A stretch of DNA of 64,000 nucleotides. It comes from Sphingobacterium prati. GTDB taxonomy: Bacteria > Bacteroidota > Bacteroidia > Sphingobacteriales > Sphingobacteriaceae. A program made the translations under genes and the position numbers. Shown here one piece after another: positions 33,769 to 43,741 of this stretch. The notes below the pieces were generated by a model. That model searched no databases, was not told the DNA's origin, and saw only the letters and a program-made list of their open reading frames with translations. How positions within the stretch are numbered: the stretch's first letter is position 1; each line of letters begins with the position of its first letter. Location: NCBI RefSeq assembly GCF_013167215.1, contig NZ_JABJWY010000039.1, positions 131,144-195,143 of the forward strand, given 5' to 3'.

Positions 33769-34804
33769 CTTGTTCTTGATAGCCCTGGTGATCCTTTTAT
33801 GCATCACATCGCCATCAATCCTGCTGGCTCAAACACCGTTGATTTCGCTTAGCAATTACACAATCCCACTTAATAGCAGGGGAGCTTATGTCGCATCCAT
33901 TCATGGTCCGTTGTCGCTGAACCAGCTGCGGATGAAGATTGTCGGTGATACGGCAAAGCTTTTTATTTTGGACAAAAACGGGAAAATTTATCTTCGGAAG
34001 TCGAAGCTGGTGCCCGCAAATGATGGTATCCGCGCGTATGGTATAACGGTAGAATTTGACAAAAAAAGGTACGAAGTGGAACTGGTGAAGGATGAATTCC
34101 TGCGCAACAAAGTAATCGCACATCGTGGGGCATGGCGTGCAGAAGGTGTCATGCAGAACTCCATCCGCTCTTTTCAACAAGCCGTCGCCCTGGGTTGTGC
34201 CGGTTCTGAGTTTGATGTATGGTTGTCTAAGGACCGACAGGTTGTGCTGTCTCATGATCCACATATCGGCGGTCTCGCTGTAGAAGAATCTACGGCACAA
34301 GAGCTTTATACATCAACGCTGAAAGGGGGCGATCCTGTACCCACGCTAATCGAATTCATCAAGCTGGCAAAACAGCAGAACAAAACGAAAATGATCCTGG
34401 AGATAAAATCTTCGCCAACGGGTAGAAGCCTGGAGCTTGCGGATTCGGTTTTAGCTGTCGTGCACCGCCTTAAGGCACAGGGCTATATCGAATATATTAG
34501 TTTTGATTATGCTGTACTTTGCCAAATCGTTAAACGTGATCCGAGTGCTCGCACGGCTTATCTATACGGGAACAAAACTGTCGACGAACTTAAAGTAGAT
34601 GGGCTCGCCGGACTCGATTATGATTTCTACCAGTATAGGAACGACCCTACATTGATAAAGCGCGCAAAGGAAGCAGGTCTATGGACCAATGTGTGGACAG
34701 TCAATACCGTAGACGAGCTGCGCAAGTTTCTCGATAGCGAAGTAGACTGGATTACCACTGACGAACCCGAGCTACTGTTAAAACTAATCAATGAAAAAAT
34801 CTAA
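33743..34804 (+). CDS. Secreted glycerophosphodiester phosphodiesterase family protein
   Basis: From ATG 33743 (MFNRKK) the protein has 353 residues with a signal peptide ending LLAQ (about 30). A short beta-like N-terminal domain (about 31-120) precedes the GDPD TIM barrel with IAHRGAW (H127), then N and E/D in QNSIRSFQQAVALGCAGSEFDV, and LSHDP with the second His; later EIKS and TTDEPE complete the metal and substrate ligands. It is predicted to split a glycerophosphoryl or similar phosphodiester. Its first 26 bp overlap the phosphoesterase gene, so the two enzymes are probably made together. Confidence 0.85.
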   Translation: MFNRKKIDSLFLIALVILLCITSPSILLAQTPLISLSNYTIPLNSRGAYVASIHGPLSLNQLRMKIVGDTAKLFILDKNGKIYLRKSKLVPANDGIRAYGITVEFDKKRYEVELVKDEFLRNKVIAHRGAWRAEGVMQNSIRSFQQAVALGCAGSEFDVWLSKDRQVVLSHDPHIGGLAVEESTAQELYTSTLKGGDPVPTLIEFIKLAKQQNKTKMILEIKSSPTGRSLELADSVLAVVHRLKAQGYIEYISFDYAVLCQIVKRDPSARTAYLYGNKTVDELKVDGLAGLDYDFYQYRNDPTLIKRAKEAGLWTNVWTVNTVDELRKFLDSEVDWITTDEPELLLKLINEKI

Positions 34805-34814
34805 AATTTAGACT

Positions 34815-36227
34815 ATGAATAAGCTGAGAAAACTTTTGCTGTCCTGGATGCTAATCCTTGTCATGGTACCATTTGCTGTGATTGCACAGGAAGGTATATC
34901 CCTTACGTTAATTCCACCGACGACGATTACTAATCAGGTTGATCTCGACATCCGTGCTGGTTTAAGAAATGAGGAAGGAATGGCTAAAATTGTAGAACTA
35001 TCTGTTTACTTAGGGAAGGAACGACCCGAAGACCTGTTGCATTATTCAAAGAAGGAAGTAATGCCCCAAACAGCGTACGAAATCAAGCATATCCTCTCGA
35101 CAAAAAATTTGGTGGGAAATCAAAAGATTACCCTTGTGGTCAAGGACGGTAATAAAAAATATCGAAAAGTTCGCGATATAGAAGTTATCGCTTCCCAGAA
35201 ACGTTCCACCGGGCTTATTGATGGAGCATGGGCGGGCATCTATCATTGGAGTGAAACGGAAGGTAAGCACTGGAATAATGATATCAAACAAATGACCGGT
35301 GAGCAGTGGCGTGAGATGGTGCGCGCCATGCACAAATTAAAAATGGATATTGTTGTTGTTCAGGAAGTCTTTCGAAATGAAGAATATGTAGGCAAGCATG
35401 AGACGACGGTAGATTCCTATAAAGGCAAGGCATTTTATCCATCTGTACTGTATCCCGAGCGGGTTCCGATCACGGCAAAAGATCCCGTGGAGGCCATTTT
35501 AGATGAGGCCGATAAGCAAGGTATGCATGTTTTTGTAGGTGTGGGGATGTTTGCTTGGTTCGATTTTACCAAAGAATCGCTGCTTTGGCATAAGAAAGTG
35601 GCCAAAGAACTGTGGGACAAATATGGACATCATCCATCGTTCTATGGTTTCTATGTTTCCGAAGAAAGTGGAGGTAACTTAGATAATTGGGAGCATAGCG
35701 AAGTGATGCGAATGCAGCGCAAAAAAGAGATTGTTGACTTCTTTCGTGAATTCAAAGCCTACTGCAACCAAATTGCACCTGCCAAGCCAGTCATGCTGGC
35801 CACTAATAGCATGCAGGTACCCGTGGGGCTAGATGCTTATCCAGCACTGCTACAGAATCTGGATATTCTCTGTCCCTTTGGCTTCGCGCGGATGCCCGAA
35901 GGTGACCTGACGGGCAAAGAGGCTGCCGATCTGTTGCAGTCGCTATGCAACCAAGCGGGAGCTCATCTTTGGTTTGATTTGGAAACCTTTTTGTTTAATG
36001 AGGATCAATCGCTTTATCCGCGGCCCATGGAAGAGATTGTCCGCGACCTTAATCTTTTCCAAAACTTCGAAAAAATACTTTGTTATCAATTTCCAGGTGT
36101 ATTTAACGATCCTAAAATGTCTATCCGCATCGGTGAAGAGCGCACATTAGATCTCTTTAGGGCATATCAGCACTATCTGGAAAAAACAATGAAAGAGCGA
36201 CTATCAAAAGACAAACGGCCCCGTTAG
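34815..36227 (+). CDS. DUF4434 family protein 2, probable TIM-barrel glycan hydrolase
   Basis: This 470-residue protein has a signal peptide (ending AVIAQ, about 25). Residues about 27-125 look like an N-terminal Ig/beta domain (LTLIPPTTITNQVDLDIRAGLRNEEG). The DUF4434 barrel follows: MVRAMHKLKMDIVVVQEVF, VEAILDEADKQGMHVFVGVGMF. Candidate catalytic residues match the paralogues: E284 in FYGFYVSEE and E390 in DLETF, 106 residues apart. It lies 10 bp behind the phosphodiesterase gene and closes the first half of PUL2, before a 161-bp AT-rich spacer and susC. Confidence 0.75.
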   Translation: MNKLRKLLLSWMLILVMVPFAVIAQEGISLTLIPPTTITNQVDLDIRAGLRNEEGMAKIVELSVYLGKERPEDLLHYSKKEVMPQTAYEIKHILSTKNLVGNQKITLVVKDGNKKYRKVRDIEVIASQKRSTGLIDGAWAGIYHWSETEGKHWNNDIKQMTGEQWREMVRAMHKLKMDIVVVQEVFRNEEYVGKHETTVDSYKGKAFYPSVLYPERVPITAKDPVEAILDEADKQGMHVFVGVGMFAWFDFTKESLLWHKKVAKELWDKYGHHPSFYGFYVSEESGGNLDNWEHSEVMRMQRKKEIVDFFREFKAYCNQIAPAKPVMLATNSMQVPVGLDAYPALLQNLDILCPFGFARMPEGDLTGKEAADLLQSLCNQAGAHLWFDLETFLFNEDQSLYPRPMEEIVRDLNLFQNFEKILCYQFPGVFNDPKMSIRIGEERTLDLFRAYQHYLEKTMKERLSKDKRPR

Positions 36228-36388
36228 GAAGGGGTGGTGCGGCAGCGTTGTTAATTTCAGATGAATTTTTCTTAAAGGAATTTATTTATCTCACTTTATA
36301 TTTTAAAATATTTTAATATTGTATCGTTTTATAAAAATATTTATTAAAAAATATTCGATACCACTACAACTACTAACCAAAAACTTTT

Positions 36389-39300
36389 ATGAAGCCATTT
36401 AAACAAAAGCAATCAAGCAGAAAGGGGCAGAGACGTGACCTTACATTCTCTCGTTCCTTGTTTGTGCTGTGCCTCGTTTCTTGTACCCTCGCAAGATCCT
36501 ATGCACAACAGTCACGACTTGAAGGTGTCGTTCGCAATGCCACTAACAGGCAGCCATTAGAAAGGGCGAGCATACGCGAAACAGCAACGAAGCTCAATAC
36601 AGCGACAGACCTATCGGGTCGCTTTTCGCTACCAGTCGATGGAAATAAGGTACGCCTTTTACTAACAGCGATTGGGTACGTTTCAAAGGATACTGTAGTC
36701 ACAGTGGGTAATGGGCCCATTGAGTTTCTGCTGAAAGAGGATAATACCCAATTGGATGAGATTATCATTGTGGGCTACGGGCAAATGAAAAAAGCGAGTG
36801 TTACAGGAGCTATTGCGCAGATTAGCGGCGATGAATTGAAAACAGCCCCGACGGCCAATCTTTCTTCGATGCTGCAGGGACGTTTGCCGGGATTGGTGAC
36901 CCGCCAAAGCAGCGGCCAACCGGGATCCGATGGCGCTTCACTCATGGTGCGCGGCTATAATACACTGGGAAATAACTCGCCACTGATTATCGTGGATGGT
37001 ATAGAACGCGAGTTTCCGCAGATCAATCCCGATGAGGTAGAAGCGATCTCAGTCTTAAAGGATGCGTCAGCGGCTATATACGGTGTGAGAGGCGCTAATG
37101 GCGTAATCCTAGTAACAACAAAAAAAGGAAAGCAACAGAAACCTACCCTAAATTACAAGGGATCTTATGCGCTAAGTAAAAATACCGCCTTTCCCGAGTT
37201 TTTAAATGCTGCAGATTATGTAAAATATTACAATAAAGCACAGGAACTCGATGGTGTTGCTGAAGCATCGCGTCGTTTCAATACAGATGAGATTGATCGC
37301 ATCACCAATGGTGACCCACAAGGGATATTTGGCAATACGGATTGGTTTGGTATGCTTTTTAAAAGCAACGCTCCAACTGTGACCAATAACTTGACTCTCA
37401 ATGGTGGCTCAGACCGGTACCGTTATTTTGTATCTGCAGGTGCTTTTAATCAAGATGGTATCATCGATCGTACATCCTACGACCGGTATAACGGGCGTAT
37501 AAATTTCGATGCCGATATCCTTGATAACCTCAAACTTTCACTAAATGTTGCTTATCGGGATGACATCGGTAAGGAACCGGGATTATCTGCTGGTCTGGGC
37601 AATAGTTATGCCTCAGTGTTTGCACAGGCCATGATGTCTTATCCGTTTTTACCTACTTACAACGCTGCTGGCATTCCTGTCGGAAGCCTGAATCCAGGTA
37701 ATGGTAATCAGAATCCATTGGCTGCAAGAGATTTATCCGGCGAAAACTCAACACGGTCCAACCGTTTCCAAAGTAATCTTTCCCTGGAGTATGGAGTGCC
37801 TGGTGTGTCTGGCCTTCGGTTGAAGGTAAATGGCGCCTTTGATAAAGGATATACGATGCGTAAAGCCTATTTGTTACCTTATCAATTGGATGTATACAAC
37901 AATGCTACCCGGCAGTATGCATTAGCTTTTGCACGGCATGCAAATGGAGGCGTAGCAAATTTAAACCAATGGTTTACCGACTCATGGCAAAAGACAATCC
38001 AACCATCAATAAGCTATACCAATAAGTTTGGAGCACATTCAGTCAATGCGCTATTTCTCTACGAATATATGCGCACAGATAATAGCTCGTTATCTGGCGG
38101 GCGCCGTGGCTATCCGATCACGGACATTATGGACTTGAACTTTGGTGAGGAAGTTATTGATAATCTTGTGAAAGGAGGGCATGGGATGTTCAGTAGAGCC
38201 GGCTATTCGTTCCGTTTCAACTACGACTACGCTGATAAATACTTGTTGGAAGTGTTGGGACGTTATGATGGGTCGCCGATGCTCCCCGCCCATACACGCT
38301 GGGATATCTTTCCGGCCGTATCTGCCGGTTGGAGAATCTCCAAAGAACCCTTTTTCAAAGAAGCGCTTGACGTGGTAGACGATTTAAAAATCCGTGGATC
38401 GATTGGCAAACTTGGAAACGACAGGATCGGAGACTATCAGTTCTTACGGACGATGAGTCTCGGGGCTGATCCCGTGGTCCTCATCGGGAATACGTTAGGA
38501 AAACCGCTTAATGTCACCACGGTACCTAATTTTGATATAAAATGGGAAACAACCACCACTTATAATGGTGGTCTGGAAGCTACCTTATGGAAAGGCCTTC
38601 TTGGCGTGGAAGCCGATGTATTTTATAGGGTCACCAAAGACATCTTGCAGGGTCAGTCAAATCTAAATCCACCATCATTTGGCGGATATTTTCCCAACTA
38701 TATCAACTCGGGGATAGTAGATAGCCGGGGCTTCGAGCTTATTCTATCGCATCGCAACCATATCGGCGATTTTAACTACAACATCCGTGGAAATGTAAGC
38801 TTTGCACGCAGCAAGGTTATCGAAACAACTGAAAATGCCAATGTACCCGATTATCTTCGTCGTACCGGAAGACCTATTGGTCTGAAATATGGTTTCGTAG
38901 CAGATGGATTTTTTCAAAGTGAAGAGGAAATTGAGCGCAGTGCACTTTTTGGCCCTACCCGCGTTGGAGAGATTAAACTGAAAGATCTTAACGGAGATGG
39001 TCGTATCACGTTCGATCAGGATTGGACGGTAATAGGTAAGAATGATTTGCCAGAAATGATGTTCGGGCTCAATTTGGGAGGCTCTTATAAAGGTTTTGAT
39101 TTCAGTGCTTTCTTTCAGGGAGCAGCACGTTCGGATGTCGCTTTGTCAGGTCTTTATACCAATTCAGGAATCTATGATAATACCTTCTATACGATGCCTT
39201 TTTATCAGGATGGGAATTCGCCAAAATATTTAGTGGAGAATGCCTGGACACCAGAGAACACAAATGCGAAATACCCTCGTTTGAGTACGCAGTCGGCACA

Positions 39301-39556
39301 GAGCGGCGGCAAATTCTCATCTTTCTGGATAAAAGACGGCGCTTATCTACGTCTGAAAACCGCGCAGATCGGTTACACGTTGCCGGCATCTTGGTTGAAT
39401 AAAGCCAAAATTCAACAAGTACGCTGTTTTGTTTCGGGTAGCAACCTGGTTACATGGAGCAGTTTGCCCTATCTGGATCCCGAAATGCCGAGTGTGAATC
39501 AAGGTTATTATCCGCAACAGCGCGTTTATGAATTTGGCTTATCTCTTACCTTTTAA
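36389..39556 (+). CDS. SusC/RagA-family TonB-linked outer membrane transporter (PUL2)
   Basis: This 1055-residue protein has a long charged N-terminus before the signal core (about 20-40, ending SYAQ). A carboxypeptidase-regulatory-like domain lies at about 43-117, the linker IIIVGYG at 125-131, the plug with GVRGANGVILVTTKKGK, and the barrel ends GLSLTF with terminal Phe. It is clearly a different subgroup from the PUL1 SusC, so the two loci import different glycans. It is preceded by a 161-bp AT-rich spacer that may hold a second promoter and followed 11 bp later by susD. Confidence 0.95.
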   Translation: MKPFKQKQSSRKGQRRDLTFSRSLFVLCLVSCTLARSYAQQSRLEGVVRNATNRQPLERASIRETATKLNTATDLSGRFSLPVDGNKVRLLLTAIGYVSKDTVVTVGNGPIEFLLKEDNTQLDEIIIVGYGQMKKASVTGAIAQISGDELKTAPTANLSSMLQGRLPGLVTRQSSGQPGSDGASLMVRGYNTLGNNSPLIIVDGIEREFPQINPDEVEAISVLKDASAAIYGVRGANGVILVTTKKGKQQKPTLNYKGSYALSKNTAFPEFLNAADYVKYYNKAQELDGVAEASRRFNTDEIDRITNGDPQGIFGNTDWFGMLFKSNAPTVTNNLTLNGGSDRYRYFVSAGAFNQDGIIDRTSYDRYNGRINFDADILDNLKLSLNVAYRDDIGKEPGLSAGLGNSYASVFAQAMMSYPFLPTYNAAGIPVGSLNPGNGNQNPLAARDLSGENSTRSNRFQSNLSLEYGVPGVSGLRLKVNGAFDKGYTMRKAYLLPYQLDVYNNATRQYALAFARHANGGVANLNQWFTDSWQKTIQPSISYTNKFGAHSVNALFLYEYMRTDNSSLSGGRRGYPITDIMDLNFGEEVIDNLVKGGHGMFSRAGYSFRFNYDYADKYLLEVLGRYDGSPMLPAHTRWDIFPAVSAGWRISKEPFFKEALDVVDDLKIRGSIGKLGNDRIGDYQFLRTMSLGADPVVLIGNTLGKPLNVTTVPNFDIKWETTTTYNGGLEATLWKGLLGVEADVFYRVTKDILQGQSNLNPPSFGGYFPNYINSGIVDSRGFELILSHRNHIGDFNYNIRGNVSFARSKVIETTENANVPDYLRRTGRPIGLKYGFVADGFFQSEEEIERSALFGPTRVGEIKLKDLNGDGRITFDQDWTVIGKNDLPEMMFGLNLGGSYKGFDFSAFFQGAARSDVALSGLYTNSGIYDNTFYTMPFYQDGNSPKYLVENAWTPENTNAKYPRLSTQSAQSGGKFSSFWIKDGAYLRLKTAQIGYTLPASWLNKAKIQQVRCFVSGSNLVTWSSLPYLDPEMPSVNQGYYPQQRVYEFGLSLTF

Positions 39557-39567
39557 TTAGTACAACG

Positions 39568-41151
39568 ATGAAATTGATATATAAATATAGCATATTGGCC
39601 TTAACCGCCATGCTGAGTTTTCAAAGCTGTTCGATAGAACCGGAACTTACCGATGTATACGATGAACGGGTGGCCTGGAGCGGTGAAGCCAATGTGGAGC
39701 TTTCTCTAAACAAGTTTTATCCATTGATAGGACAATCCTATTATTCTGCACATGTCAATCAGGATGCTTACGCTGACTTGCTAAAGAAGAATACACCGAA
39801 TGATGAGGTCAATCTTTTGATCTTAGGTTCATCTACGATCACACCGGGAGCTAATCCGCTCGACAACTGGCCTTGGGGATACACCTGGATCCGACATTGT
39901 AATGAATTTTTGGATGGGTTGAAAACAAAGGGTGCAGGACTGCCCACAGAATTTTATCAACGGGCAGAGGGAGAGGTTTTGTTTTTCAGGGCTTACGTGT
40001 ATTTTGAATTGGCAAAGCGATACGGGGCTAGCGTAATTTTGTATGATGGCCTGAATGATGGGGTCGGACGCCCACTCAGCAAGCCAGATGAAGTATGGGA
40101 TTTTATTGCTGCGGATCTGGATAAAGCTGCTGCGCAGCTGCCCGCGACTGTTCCGGCTGCAAAAAGGGGAAAGATAACCAAGGGGGCAGCATTAGGTCTT
40201 AAAGCGCGTGCCATGCTCTATGCAAAACGTTGGAAAGCCAGTTCTGATGCAGTAACCGCCTTGCAGGCACTGAACTTGTATGAGCTTTATGCTGATTACA
40301 AAGCTTTATTTAACCAACGCCGGAGCGAGGGAGCTGAAAATAAAGAGAGTATTTTGGAGTTCGGTTTCTTGGCACCTAATTTTACTTACTCTTTTGACTA
40401 TTTCTTTGGTCCACCGTTGGATGGTGGATATGCCCAGATTAGCCCCACAGAAAATTTGGTAAAGGAATACCAGATGGCAGACGGAACGGACTTTACTTGG
40501 AACAACCCTGTACATGCAGCCAATCCGTACCAAGGGAGAGAACCTCGTTTCTATGCGTCGATACTCTACAATGGTGCTCCTTGGAAAGGACGTATCTTGG
40601 AAACCGTAGTGGGATCGAAAGAAGGGTATGCCGTGGGCGGTGGAACAACCTCAACAGGTTACTATATGCGTAAATTCTTTGATGAAAGACTGACGGATCT
40701 CGGAAGAGGGGAATTGACTTTCTATTTCATGCGGTACGCTGAAGTGCTGTTGATCCAAGCCGAGGCCATGGCCGAACAGGGGCAATTGTCGGCGGGACTA
40801 GAAGCTTTGAACAAAGTGCGCCGCCGCGCTGGTTTTACAAGGGATCTTACGGCTACAAATACAGGGCAGTTGTTGAGCCTAATTCGCCGAGAACGAATGG
40901 TGGAGCTGGCGTTTGAAGGACACCGTTTTTGGGATCTTCGCCGATGGGGACTGGCGCCTAGTGTATTGAACGGTACACATGCTACAGGTGTTAAAATCAC
41001 CAAAGCGGCCAATGGAAACTTGACTTATGAATTGGTGGATGCCGATAATGGACGCAGTCGTGTTTATCCAGAAAAATACAATCGCTTCCCTATTCCAATA
41101 GCGGAACTGCAACGAAATCCTAATATAGAGCAATTTAATGAGTGGAAATAA
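39568..41151 (+). CDS. SusD/RagB-family glycan-binding lipoprotein (PUL2)
   Basis: This 527-residue protein has a signal with FQSC (Cys21) as a somewhat atypical lipobox. SusD features: helices with AEGEVLFFRAYVYFELAKRYG, the ALGLKARAMLYAKRW TPR-like segment and the C-terminal LIRRERMVELAFEGHRFWDLRRWG motif. It pairs with the SusC just upstream. Its end overlaps the upstream extension of the next frame, but the true next start is 41168, 16 bp after the stop. Confidence 0.95.
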   Translation: MKLIYKYSILALTAMLSFQSCSIEPELTDVYDERVAWSGEANVELSLNKFYPLIGQSYYSAHVNQDAYADLLKKNTPNDEVNLLILGSSTITPGANPLDNWPWGYTWIRHCNEFLDGLKTKGAGLPTEFYQRAEGEVLFFRAYVYFELAKRYGASVILYDGLNDGVGRPLSKPDEVWDFIAADLDKAAAQLPATVPAAKRGKITKGAALGLKARAMLYAKRWKASSDAVTALQALNLYELYADYKALFNQRRSEGAENKESILEFGFLAPNFTYSFDYFFGPPLDGGYAQISPTENLVKEYQMADGTDFTWNNPVHAANPYQGREPRFYASILYNGAPWKGRILETVVGSKEGYAVGGGTTSTGYYMRKFFDERLTDLGRGELTFYFMRYAEVLLIQAEAMAEQGQLSAGLEALNKVRRRAGFTRDLTATNTGQLLSLIRRERMVELAFEGHRFWDLRRWGLAPSVLNGTHATGVKITKAANGNLTYELVDADNGRSRVYPEKYNRFPIPIAELQRNPNIEQFNEWK

Positions 41152-41167
41152 ACCAAGATACAGACCG

Positions 41168-42565
41168 ATGAAAAATTATCTAAAATATACACTGCTGCTG
41201 TTGTCTACCCTCAGTTTGCTATCCTGCCAAAAAGTGGAATTGCATAAAGATGCGGAATTTAATCGCGGATTGTTAAATTTCATGTTGGCCATTCCAGGAC
41301 AGACTACCGAGTACATGGCTAAAACCACTGGACCTTATGCTGATGGGGATACCATCTATGTCGAAGTACCGACAACGGAGGAAGAGCCGATCGATATCTC
41401 AAAGTTAAAAGCTACAGCTAGCTTGGAAAATAATGCACGCATGGAGCCGGCGCTGACAGGTGTGATGGACTTTACCTATCCTCTTGAAGTACGGGTAATT
41501 GATGGTGATGGAAATAGCAAGCGCCATATTATCAAGGCTGTGCCGACCCTTCCACGCACAGTATTCAAGAAACGCTGGTTCTATACTGCTGACAAAATGG
41601 GGATACTTCGCACCAATATCTCTGGAATGACAGTGGTAAAAGACCAACTATTGGTTGCCGATTTTTCGGGAGGCAGCCTTGGGGAAACAGTAGGGGTGCG
41701 GGTGTACAATGCCGGCGACGGGACCTATGTGAAGACTATCCCTGCGCCAACAACATTCTGCATGCAGGTGAGCGCAGATGACGCGGATCACTTTGTGGTC
41801 AACAGATACAATATCTATTCGGCAGGATTGATGTTGTATTACTACGAAGATGTGGATAGTGAACCCAAGCTTATCCTGAACTATACAGCTGCGGATGGAG
41901 CTCCAGCTGAGCTGGGACGTAAAATTTCTGTCATCGGTAATTTAAAACAGGGCAAGGCTTATATTTATGCAACAGCGCCAGCGGTCAATAATCAGATTTA
42001 TTATTGGGAGTTTAACAATGGTGTGGTCGTGAATTCAAGCCCAACTGTAATTCGCTATGCTGCGGCAGATCCATGGACATTTGCAGCGGTACAGCGTAAA
42101 TCTTTGGATGCCAATTCGGATCACTACCTGACATACTGTAACTACGTGGCTTCAGATGCCAACCGGGAAAAAGGAAGTCGCTTTGTTAAATTTACACCAA
42201 CAATGGATGTCGTTCAAATGGCCCCATCAAGCCATTATTATAAGATCTTAGACTTCGAAGTATTTAATGTAGAAGGAAATCAGTTCATGGCTGTCCTTAC
42301 GCAAGGTTTTTTCGCTTGGGATGCAACACACATTAAGGTTTATGATATTACAGACCCGAACAAAATGATATTGCTGACAGATTCTCCATTTTATCGTGAT
42401 TTTATGCTGTTCGAATCGGATGCCTATGGTGGTACAAACTACAACCGCTACGGTGATATCGATGTACGCGTGGTGGGTAAAAAGATTTCGATCTTCGCTA
42501 CCATGGCAACAAATGATAAAGCGTATGCCGGTGTGATGGCCTACGACATGAGTTATAATAGGTAA
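41168..42565 (+). CDS. DUF5018-like surface lipoprotein
   Basis: From ATG 41168 the protein has 465 residues with lipobox LLSC (Cys20); an upstream start would put 10 charged residues before the signal. The N-terminal about 110 residues look Ig-like (LRATASLENNARMEPALTGVMDFTYPLEVRVIDGDG-type pattern of DUF5018), and the rest resembles a repetitive beta-propeller-like fold (ISGMTVVKDQLLVADFSGG, ISVIGNLKQGKAYIYATAP, LDFEVFNVEGNQFMAVLT). Such proteins follow susD as surface glycan-binding partners. A strong terminator follows 20 bp behind the stop. Confidence 0.65.
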   Translation: MKNYLKYTLLLLSTLSLLSCQKVELHKDAEFNRGLLNFMLAIPGQTTEYMAKTTGPYADGDTIYVEVPTTEEEPIDISKLKATASLENNARMEPALTGVMDFTYPLEVRVIDGDGNSKRHIIKAVPTLPRTVFKKRWFYTADKMGILRTNISGMTVVKDQLLVADFSGGSLGETVGVRVYNAGDGTYVKTIPAPTTFCMQVSADDADHFVVNRYNIYSAGLMLYYYEDVDSEPKLILNYTAADGAPAELGRKISVIGNLKQGKAYIYATAPAVNNQIYYWEFNNGVVVNSSPTVIRYAAADPWTFAAVQRKSLDANSDHYLTYCNYVASDANREKGSRFVKFTPTMDVVQMAPSSHYYKILDFEVFNVEGNQFMAVLTQGFFAWDATHIKVYDITDPNKMILLTDSPFYRDFMLFESDAYGGTNYNRYGDIDVRVVGKKISIFATMATNDKAYAGVMAYDMSYNR

Positions 42566-42585
42566 ATTACATAAAGTAACAAAAC

Positions 42586-42626
42586 TCGACACGTTATCCT
42601 CAAGGATAACGTGTCGAATCTTTTTT
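42586..42626 (+). terminator. Strong intrinsic terminator inside PUL2
   Basis: TCGACACGTTATCC and GGATAACGTGTCGA form a perfect 14-bp stem with a 4-base loop, followed at 42620-42626 by seven T. It stands 5 bp before the next start codon (42631). It should end or strongly reduce transcription between the transport/binding genes and the last three enzyme genes. Confidence 0.9.
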
Positions 42627-42630
42627 TAAG

Positions 42631-43734
42631 ATGGAAAAAATAACAGCAATTTTATTCTTTGTTTTAGGATGCGTTTGCAACTGCTTTTCACAGGACAGAG
42701 AAGGGCGACAGCTCCCAGCAAACACAGCAAGTGTTAACTATGTCGGACGGACGGTTACAAATGCATCTGGCGAAGTGACTTTTGATTGGGTTGGAACTTA
42801 TTTTGAGTTTGCGTTGGCCGGACAATCTGTAGCTATGCGCGCTTCGGATACAGGGGAAAGTTATTACAATGTTTTCGTTGATGGTAGACTAGAGAAGACA
42901 TTTCTGATCCATAGCAAGGATACCGTGATTACGATCGTTTCAAACCTGGAAGGTAACAGGGCACATCACGTACGTGTACAAAAACGCTCGGAAGGTGAGT
43001 TCGGTTGCACGACGATAAAAGGTTTTATGCTCGGCAATAAGTCTTCACTCGATGGTGCGTTGCCTCGACCAAGTCGATTTATAGAATTCATCGGAGACTC
43101 TTTTACGGTAGGATATGGCGCGGATGGAACGAACAGAGAGCAGGACTTTAGTGTGGAAACTGAAAATGCGGACAAGACCTACGCCTGTATACTGGCGCGG
43201 TACTTTCAAACAGACTATGCCCTGATCGCACATTCGGGACGTGGTGCAGCTAGAAACTATGGCGATTCGTTAACCAGTTCCCGATACACGATGAAGGATG
43301 CCATGTTGAATACCTTGAATAGCGATTCATCCACACGCTATAAATTTGATCAGTACAAACCTGATTTAGTTATTATCAATCTGGGATCGAACGATTTTTC
43401 TACGCAACCAATTCCTTCGCAAATAACATTTGAAAAAGCGTATCTCCGCATCATTCGACAGTTGCGTAATGCATATGGTCCCGAGGTGAAAATTTTATGT
43501 GTCGTATCTCGCTTAGCGGATCCGGTTGAAAGGTACATTGCCGAAATTGTAGAATGCGCTGGAGACATCAATCTGCACCATACAGCCTCCTTAAAAAACG
43601 TTATGAATAATGATTCGGATATGGGAGCTGCTTGGCACCCTGGCGTACGTGGGCAGCAGAAGATGGCTACTTTTTTGGTGCCCTATATCGCTACGGTAAT
43701 GGACTGGTCGCTGGAAGACCGCGTTATAAAATAA
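42631..43734 (+). CDS. CE2-like SGNH carbohydrate esterase
   Basis: This 367-residue protein has a signal peptide (ending CFSQ, about 21). An N-terminal jelly-roll domain (about 25-140: VNYVGRTV, FDWVGTYFEFALAG, YYNVFVDGR) is followed by an SGNH domain with Ser157 in FIGDSFT, Asn254 in LGSNDF and His336 in WHPG. This two-domain build is that of CE2 acetyl esterases, which remove acetyl groups from xylan or mannan oligosaccharides using a Ser-His pair. The start is just behind the terminator and shows no obvious promoter of its own. Confidence 0.85.
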   Translation: MEKITAILFFVLGCVCNCFSQDREGRQLPANTASVNYVGRTVTNASGEVTFDWVGTYFEFALAGQSVAMRASDTGESYYNVFVDGRLEKTFLIHSKDTVITIVSNLEGNRAHHVRVQKRSEGEFGCTTIKGFMLGNKSSLDGALPRPSRFIEFIGDSFTVGYGADGTNREQDFSVETENADKTYACILARYFQTDYALIAHSGRGAARNYGDSLTSSRYTMKDAMLNTLNSDSSTRYKFDQYKPDLVIINLGSNDFSTQPIPSQITFEKAYLRIIRQLRNAYGPEVKILCVVSRLADPVERYIAEIVECAGDINLHHTASLKNVMNNDSDMGAAWHPGVRGQQKMATFLVPYIATVMDWSLEDRVIK

Positions 43735-43741
43735 AGTGATT

